DNA of 64,000 nt, from assembly GCF_000718325.1 (NCBI RefSeq), contig NZ_JOFV01000018.1, forward strand, positions 1 through 64,000. The letters are read 5' to 3'. This DNA is from Oerskovia turbata. GTDB taxonomy: Bacteria > Actinomycetota > Actinomycetes > Actinomycetales > Cellulomonadaceae. This document shows, one piece after another, positions 59,307 through 64,000 of the stretch; within the stretch, counting starts at the first letter, position 1; each line of letters opens with the position of its first letter. The notes below the pieces were generated by a model. The model was not told where the DNA came from. It was given only the letters and a program-made list of their open reading frames with translations, and searched no databases. A program made the position numbers and the translations under genes.

Positions 59307-60044
59307 ATGGGTTTGCTGAGCTGGTTCAAGGGTCGTCGGAAGAAGGCGGAGGCCGCACCGGTGGTGAGCGTCGCGTCCCTGTTCGACGTCACCCAGAAGA
59401 CCGCTGCCGACACCACCCCTGTGCAGGCACCGGGCCGCACGACGGCGCCGGCGGCTCCCGCCGCAGCGGCTGAGCGTGCGACGGCGCCCGTCGCGATCGC
59501 CGTCCTGGAGCCGGAGACCGCGCCGAAGGTCGAGGCGCCGGTCGTCGAGCGGCAGCCGGTCGCGGCGACCGACGTCGCCGAGGCCAGCGAGGTCGTCGAG
59601 GTCGTCGAGGTCGCCGAGGTCGCCGAGACGACGTCGGAGCCCGAGCCCGTCGCCGAGCCCGTGGTGCCCGAGCCCGTCACCGGGAGCACGCAGGCTCCTG
59701 AGGAGGTCGAGGTCGAGGTCGAGGTCGTCGAGACCGGGGCCGTCACGGTCGAGGTCGTCGAGTCGGTCGTCGTCGAGGAGGCCCCCGAGGCAGCGGCCGA
59801 GCCCGAGCCCGTCGCCCCCACCGCAGCCCCCGCCGCAGCCGCCCCCGCGGCGAAGACGTCCGCCACCCCCGAGGCCCCCGCGGCGCCGAAGAGCACCGGC
59901 TACCTCCTGCCGGGCGAGACGACCGCCGAGATCCGCACCTGGGCGCTCGCGAACGGTCACACCGTGAGCCCCAAGGGCCGCCTGCCCAAGGCCGTCCTCA
60001 CCGCCTACCGTGCGGCGAACGGTGAGGCCCCGGCAGCGGACTGA
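59307..60044 (+). CDS. Acidic repeat protein with C-terminal Lsr2-like domain
   Basis: A 245-residue protein in three parts: a basic N-terminus (MGLLSWFKGRRKKAEA), a ~170-residue disordered segment rich in Val, Glu, Pro and Ala with runs such as VVEVVEVAEVAET and EEVEVEVEVVE, and a ~40-residue C-terminus TAEIRTWALANGHTVSPKGR-LPKAVLTAYRAANG. That end matches the Lsr2 DNA-binding domain (E-I-R-x-W-A-x-x-N-G-x-x-V-S-x-x-G-R-I/L-P-x-x-V), which binds AT-rich minor grooves. It lacks the Lsr2 oligomerisation domain. ATG at 59307 with GAGAGG upstream. Function unknown. Confidence 0.7.
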   Translation: MGLLSWFKGRRKKAEAAPVVSVASLFDVTQKTAADTTPVQAPGRTTAPAAPAAAAERATAPVAIAVLEPETAPKVEAPVVERQPVAATDVAEASEVVEVVEVAEVAETTSEPEPVAEPVVPEPVTGSTQAPEEVEVEVEVVETGAVTVEVVESVVVEEAPEAAAEPEPVAPTAAPAAAAPAAKTSATPEAPAAPKSTGYLLPGETTAEIRTWALANGHTVSPKGRLPKAVLTAYRAANGEAPAAD

Positions 60045-60057
60045 GCCCAGGATCACC

Positions 60058-60123
60058 CGCCGGTCCATCGACCGGCGTGCGACGGCGGCGTTCCCGGACC
60101 TGGCTCCGGGGGCGCCGCCGTCG
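60058..60123 (+). terminator. Two tandem hairpins after the Lsr2-like gene
   Basis: CGCCGGTC/GACCGGCG with a CATC loop (60058-60077), then GACGGCGGCG pairing with CGCCGCCGTC (60081-60122) around an inner CCCGGA/TCCGGG pair. They lie 14-80 bases after the stop and form a plausible terminator. Confidence 0.65.
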
Positions 60124-60235
60124 TCGTGCCCGGGAAGGACACCCTGATGGCGAAGGTGGCCTGATCCTTTGGGGTGACCCCAGGTCGTCCCGACTGGCGA
60201 TGTGCGCCGCCCGCCCGCGCGCTTAGTCTCACCGC

Positions 60236-61480
60236 ATGCCTCCTGCTCCGCCGATCCGCTACGTGCCCTACTCGGCCTTCGACCTGTCCTGGCGGCTGGG
60301 GGCCGCGTTCGGGTCCGGGGCCCTGCTCTTCCTCGTCTCCGCGGTCCTGACGGCGGAGGACCCTCAGGGGGCGACCTTCGAGCAGTGGGGGGTTGTCTTC
60401 CTGCTCGACCTCCTGCTCGGCGTCGTGGCGCTGGTCCTCCTCCCCGCGGTGCGTGCGGCACCGCTCACCGTGGCGCTCCTCATGGCGGTGATCGGGGGCT
60501 TCACGAGCTTCGGTGCCGGGGCCGTCGTGATCGCGCTGATCTCGCTCGCGACCCGTCGGCGGTGGCGGGAGATCGCGGGCGTCGGGGTCGTCTACATGGC
60601 GTCCAGCCTGGGGAACGAGGCACTCTTCCGGTCGATGATCCCCGAGTGGGCGCACACGCCGTGGTGGGTGTGGCTCGTCGTCGGGGCGCTCATGTACGGC
60701 CTGGTCGTCGCGATCGGCGTCTCGATCGGGCACCGCCGCGACCTCGCGGAGTCCTGGCGCGTGCGGGCCGTGACCGCCGAGCGTGAGCAGGCCGCGCGCG
60801 TCGACCAGGCACGGTCGACCGAGCGCACCCGGATCGCACGTGAGATGCACGACGTCCTGGCGCACCGCATCTCGCTCGTCGCGATGCACTCGGGGGCGCT
60901 CGCGTACCGCACGGACCTCACGCCCGAGGAGACCGCGGCGGCAGCGGGCGTGATCCGCGACAACGCGCACCTCGCGATGACCGAGCTGCGCGAGGTCCTC
61001 GGCGTCCTGCGCGAGACCGACGTCCCGGGCGCGGCCCCCGAGCGCCCGCAGCCGACGCTCGCCGCCCTGCCCGACCTGCTGGCCGAGGTGCAGGGTCCGG
61101 ACGGTGCCGACCCGGTCACGTGCGAGGTCTCCCCGGGCACCGCCGAGCACCTCGCCGGGCTGGGTGACCAGGTGAGCCGGAGCGCGTACCGCATCCTGCA
61201 GGAGTCGCTCACGAACGCCCGCAAGCACGCGCCGGGCGAGCCCGTCCGGGTCGAGATCGACGGCGCCCCGGGGGAGGGGCTCACGGTGCGGGTCGCCAAC
61301 CCGCTCGTCGCGGTCCTCGTGCCCGACGACGGCGGCGGTCCGCGCCCGTCCGGTGCGCCGCCGTCGGGCCTGGGGCTGACGGGGCTCGCGGAGCGTGCGC
61401 GGCTCACGGGCGGCGAGCTGACCGCCGGGCCGGACGGGGCAGGCCGCTTCGTCGTGAGAGCGTGGCTCCCGTGGACCTGA
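60236..61480 (+). CDS. Sensor histidine kinase, NarL-type (HisKA_3)
   Basis: A 414-residue membrane kinase. Four to five helices (residues ~20-165) precede a coiled coil and the dimerisation/phosphoacceptor box TRIAREMHDVLAHRISLVAM (His at about 208). The ATPase part shows AYRILQESLTNARKHAPG (N box) and SGLGLTGLAERARLTGG (G box). The signal is unknown. It overlaps the response regulator gene, so the two form a two-component system. Confidence 0.92.
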   Translation: MPPAPPIRYVPYSAFDLSWRLGAAFGSGALLFLVSAVLTAEDPQGATFEQWGVVFLLDLLLGVVALVLLPAVRAAPLTVALLMAVIGGFTSFGAGAVVIALISLATRRRWREIAGVGVVYMASSLGNEALFRSMIPEWAHTPWWVWLVVGALMYGLVVAIGVSIGHRRDLAESWRVRAVTAEREQAARVDQARSTERTRIAREMHDVLAHRISLVAMHSGALAYRTDLTPEETAAAAGVIRDNAHLAMTELREVLGVLRETDVPGAAPERPQPTLAALPDLLAEVQGPDGADPVTCEVSPGTAEHLAGLGDQVSRSAYRILQESLTNARKHAPGEPVRVEIDGAPGEGLTVRVANPLVAVLVPDDGGGPRPSGAPPSGLGLTGLAERARLTGGELTAGPDGAGRFVVRAWLPWT

Positions 61481-62175
61481 CCCCTCTGACCCCCGCCGCG
61501 CCCGAGGCCGCCCCCGAGGCCGCGCCCCTGCGTGTCGTCCTGGTCGACGACGACACGCTCGTCCGTGCGGGGCTGCGCCTCATCCTGGGCGGCGACCGGG
61601 CGATCGAGATCGTGGGCGAGGCCTCCGACGGGATCGCCGCGGTCTCGGAGATCGTCCGGACCCGGCCCGACGTCGTCCTCATGGACATCCGCATGCCGCG
61701 CCGTGACGGGCTCGCGGCTCTGGAGATCGCGCGGGCTGCCGACCCGGCGCTCAAGGTCATCGTCCTGACCACGTTCGACGCCGACGACATGGTGCTGACC
61801 GCGCTGCGGCTGGGTGCGGCGGGCTTCCTGCTCAAGGACACGCCGCCCGCCGAGCTCGTGGCGGCGGTCCGGCTCGTCGCGCAGGGGCGGTCGATGCTGT
61901 CGCCGTCGGTCACGCAGCAGCTCATCACGGCGGTCGCGCGTCAGCCCGTCGACGACCGCGAGGCCGCTGCGAAGGCACGTCTCGCGCGGCTGACCGAGCG
62001 TGAGCTCGAGGTCGCGGTAGCGATCGGGACGGGGCTGTCCAACGCGGACATCGCGGCGAGCCTGTTCCTGAGCATCGCGACGGTCAAGACCCACGTGGGG
62101 CGGGTGCTCGACAAGCTCGGGGCCGACAACCGCGTGCAGGTCGCGATCTGCGTGCACGACGCGGGGCTCGCGTAG
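61471..62175 (+). CDS. Response regulator, NarL/FixJ family
   Basis: About 234 residues. The receiver domain has acidic LVDDDTLVRAG, the phosphoacceptor Asp in VLMDIRMPRRDG (about residue 72), and the K of FLLKDTPP. The C-terminal LuxR helix-turn-helix is LTERELEVAVAIGTGLSNAD followed by TVKTHVGRVLDKLG. It starts at GTG 61471 (an in-frame GTG at 61462 has no ribosome site) inside the kinase 3' end. Target genes are unknown. Confidence 0.93.
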   Translation: MDLTPLTPAAPEAAPEAAPLRVVLVDDDTLVRAGLRLILGGDRAIEIVGEASDGIAAVSEIVRTRPDVVLMDIRMPRRDGLAALEIARAADPALKVIVLTTFDADDMVLTALRLGAAGFLLKDTPPAELVAAVRLVAQGRSMLSPSVTQQLITAVARQPVDDREAAAKARLARLTERELEVAVAIGTGLSNADIAASLFLSIATVKTHVGRVLDKLGADNRVQVAICVHDAGLA

Positions 62176-62179
62176 CGGG

Positions 62180-63787
62180 TCAGGGCACCTCGTAGAGCAG
62201 CAGCGCGACGTCGTCCCGGGCGCCGTCGGCGAGGAGCTCGGCGAGCAGCGCGTCGGGCAGGTCGGAGGCGGGGCGTTCCTCGCGGATCGTGAGGGCTGCG
62301 TCGGCGAGCCGGCGCAGGCCCTCGGAGAGGTGCTCGCCGCGGCGTTCGACGAGCCCGTCGGTGTACAGCACGACGGCGTCTCCGCTCTCGAGCGGTGCGG
62401 TCGCCTCGGGGCGCGGCGCGGTGCTGAGGGCCAGGGGTGTGCCGCGCCCCTCGTTGAGCCAGCGCGTCTCGGCCTTGTTGACCACGAGCGGCGGCAGGTG
62501 GCCTGCGGCCGAGTAGGTGAGGGTGCGGGCGTCCTCGTCGACGATCGCGCACAGGACCGTCGCGAGCTCGGCGCCGGGCAGCGTCCGCGCGAAGCGGTCG
62601 AGGCCTTCGAGCGTGGCCGCGGGCCCCAGGTTCTCCAGGAGCAGGGCCCGGCTCGCGCTGCGGAGCTGTCCCATGACGGCCGCGGCGCGCAGGCCCTTGC
62701 CCACGCAGTCGCCCACGACCAGGCCGAAGCGTCCATCGGACAGGTCGACGACGTCGTACCAGTCGCCACCGATGAGGAGGCTGTCGTCGGCCGGGCGGTA
62801 GCGGGTGTGCCACCCCGGGGCCGTCGGGTCGTCGGGCAGCATCGCGTCCTGGAGGGCGTTCGCGACGTCGCGCAGCTCGCCGACCTGCCGGATCTGGGCG
62901 AGCGTGCTGCTCAGCGCGGTGCCGACCGCTGAGGCCACGAGCTGGAGGAACGAGCGCTGCTCGTCGTCGTCGGGGCGGCGCGGGTTTCCTTCGAGCACGA
63001 TCACGCCCGCGACGGAGCGGTCGCGGCTCGTGGCGAGGGGGGCGACGAGCGCGGGGCCGACCTGCTCGAGCCGACGCTCGTCCGCGACCTCGCGCAGGAC
63101 CTGCGACGGGACGGACTCGTCGTGGCGCTCGTGGGTCGAGGCGAACGGCACCAGCCCGGCCGACGTGTCGAGGTAGAGGTCCGCGCGGGTGACGTCGACG
63201 CTGCGCCCGAGCACCCCGACGGTCGCTGCCGCGAGCTCGTCGACGTCGCCCTGGAGTCGCTGGAGCGTCGCCGTGAGGGTGCCGAGGGTCTGGAGGCGGC
63301 GCGCGTCGACGACGTGGTCGGTGGTCTCGGTCGCGACGTCGAGGACGCCGCGGATGACGCCCTCGTCGTCACGCAGGGGGCTGTAGGAGAACGTGAAGGC
63401 GGTCTCCTCGTCGAAGCCCGACCGGTTCATGATCAGGGTCTGGTCCTGCGACCATGTGGGTTCGCCGGTCTTCAGGACCGAGTCGAACAGCGGTTCGATG
63501 TCCGGCCAGATCTCGGCCCACACCTCGCCCGCAGGGGCACCCATCGCGCCGGGGTGCTTGTCGGCGCCGAGCATGGGTCGGTAGCCGTCGTTGTAGAGCA
63601 TCACGAGGTCCGGTCCCCAGGCGATGAAGATGGGGAAGCGGGTGCTGAAGCACAGGCGCACGGCGGCGCGCAGCGTCTTGGGCCAGGTGTCGGGGGAGCC
63701 GATCGAGGTGGCGGACCAGTCGATCGACCGTGCCAGCTCACCGCTCTCGGTGCCCTGGGTGGCCAGGTCGAACCAGTCGGAACTCAC
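62180..63787 (-). CDS. PP2C-type SpoIIE phosphatase with PAS and GAF domains
   Basis: A 535-residue cytoplasmic protein. The N-terminal PAS-like sensor (about 20-160: STRFPIFIAWGPDLVMLYND) is followed by a GAF-like domain (about 170-310) and a SpoIIE/RsbU phosphatase: LIGGDWYDVVDLSDGRFGLV, VGDCVGKGLRAAAVMGQLRS, YSAAGHLPPLVV and DDVALLLYEVP. The Asp-Gly metal motifs are in place. It likely dephosphorylates an anti-sigma antagonist in partner-switching control. The GTG at 63787 follows TATCAT at five bases, suggesting a leaderless mRNA. Convergent with the response regulator, only four bases apart. Confidence 0.9.
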   Translation of the reverse strand: MSSDWFDLATQGTESGELARSIDWSATSIGSPDTWPKTLRAAVRLCFSTRFPIFIAWGPDLVMLYNDGYRPMLGADKHPGAMGAPAGEVWAEIWPDIEPLFDSVLKTGEPTWSQDQTLIMNRSGFDEETAFTFSYSPLRDDEGVIRGVLDVATETTDHVVDARRLQTLGTLTATLQRLQGDVDELAAATVGVLGRSVDVTRADLYLDTSAGLVPFASTHERHDESVPSQVLREVADERRLEQVGPALVAPLATSRDRSVAGVIVLEGNPRRPDDDEQRSFLQLVASAVGTALSSTLAQIRQVGELRDVANALQDAMLPDDPTAPGWHTRYRPADDSLLIGGDWYDVVDLSDGRFGLVVGDCVGKGLRAAAVMGQLRSASRALLLENLGPAATLEGLDRFARTLPGAELATVLCAIVDEDARTLTYSAAGHLPPLVVNKAETRWLNEGRGTPLALSTAPRPEATAPLESGDAVVLYTDGLVERRGEHLSEGLRRLADAALTIREERPASDLPDALLAELLADGARDDVALLLYEVP

Positions 63788-63825
63788 GACTCATGATAGG
63801 AGGTTTCGGCAGTGCGCCGTGCATC

Positions 63826-63840
63826 GTGTGCAGTGCACAC
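63826..63840. promoter_or_regulatory. 15-bp palindrome upstream of the phosphatase gene
   Basis: GTGTGCA-G-TGCACAC is a perfect dyad 39 bases before the phosphatase start. The related sequence CTGCACACTTGG recurs at 63914. It is a possible operator. Confidence 0.45.
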
Positions 63841-63872
63841 TGGGCCCGTCGAGCGTCCTGGCCGCACCGAGC

Positions 63873-63920
63873 GTGCAGTTCGGGTGGTCCGGGTAGGGGT
63901 GCGGACGACCTGAACTGCAC
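63873..63920 (-). terminator. Large imperfect hairpin at the right edge
   Basis: GTGCAGTTC...GGTCCG (63873-63891) pairs with 63902-63920 over 19 bp with two mismatches and a 10-base loop. It lies 16 bases beyond the stop of the partial minus-strand gene at 63936, so it is probably its terminator. Confidence 0.6.
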
Positions 63921-63935
63921 ACTTGGCGACCGGGT

Positions 63936-64000
63936 TCACCCGCGCTCCGGCAGCCCGACGAGCCCCGACTCGTACGCCGCGATCACGAGCTGCACGCGGT
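63936..64000 (-). CDS. C-terminal end of a probable Gfo/Idh/MocA-like oxidoreductase
   Basis: The visible 20 residues (RVQLVIAAYESGLVGLPERG, then TGA) resemble the last helix of Gfo/Idh/MocA-type NAD(P)-dependent dehydrogenases, which typically end VQ-VI-AAY-SA--G. The rest lies outside the window. The short overlap makes the assignment weak. Confidence 0.35.
   Translation of the reverse strand, partial: RVQLVIAAYESGLVGLPERG

Noticed and set aside
1..64000. CRISPR arrays, tRNA and rRNA genes
   Set aside because: The tandem repeats seen (15 and 54 bp) lack spacers, and no cloverleaf or rRNA-like sequence was recognised.

Overview
The window is high-GC, gene-dense DNA from an actinobacterium. 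Gene content and order point to the order Micrococcales, probably the Cellulomonadaceae/Promicromonosporaceae branch; the genus cannot be fixed from sequence alone. The first 24 kb is core chromosome of the kind found beside oriC in Actinobacteria: trxB, a MurJ-associated pseudokinase, murJ, a DUF6049 protein, a NUDIX hydrolase and the CCA-adding enzyme, then ino1 with a PadR regulator, a PASTA penicillin-binding protein, rpsF-ssb-rpsR-rplI, and dnaB. The true origin should lie just left of position 1.

Layout. 1-7121 is a minus-strand envelope operon (NUDIX > DUF6049 > murJ > pseudokinase > trxB) with start/stop overlaps. 7176-12283 holds cca and two MFS exporters. 12291-14243 holds ino1 and padR, with a tandem repeat over the ino1 stop codon and a 25-bp palindrome before padR. 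14513-19095 holds ponA and the S6-SSB-S18-L9 operon. 19102-23563 holds a MATE transporter and, divergently, dnaB. dnaB carries a 427-residue intein, an AT-rich codon patch at its P-loop, and a cluster of DnaA boxes upstream. 23629-27667 holds a frameshifted gene, AhpD-like and VanZ-like genes and a TetR operon. 27673-28999 is an IS30-family element abutting a CmtR-like/CadD cadmium module. 30845-37894 is a duplicated and decaying accessory module: WXG100-like pair, lipoprotein and antisense PIN-domain gene, followed by a SUKH-like immunity-type gene.

37954-56032 is a mosaic of small metabolic, transport and regulatory genes: SulP/ArsR, a flavocytochrome-like membrane reductase, a DUF305 lipoprotein, TetR/DUF4386, ROK-ChbG-GPH sugar genes, an MBL-fold protein, a methyltransferase, ArfB and an Rv0909-type antitoxin. 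57409-59174 is an AbiEi/AbiEii toxin-antitoxin pair. 59307-60044 encodes an acidic protein ending in an Lsr2-like DNA-binding domain. 60236-63787 is a two-component system with a convergent SpoIIE-type phosphatase. The window closes in the 3' end of a probable oxidoreductase.

The most distinctive observations are the dnaB locus (present intein, possible scar of a lost P-loop intein, DnaA-box array), the IS30 insertion that appears to supply the -10 element and part of the start codon of a metal-sensor gene, the duplicated WXG100/lipoprotein/PIN module, and the Lsr2-tailed acidic protein. No tRNA, rRNA or CRISPR array was seen.
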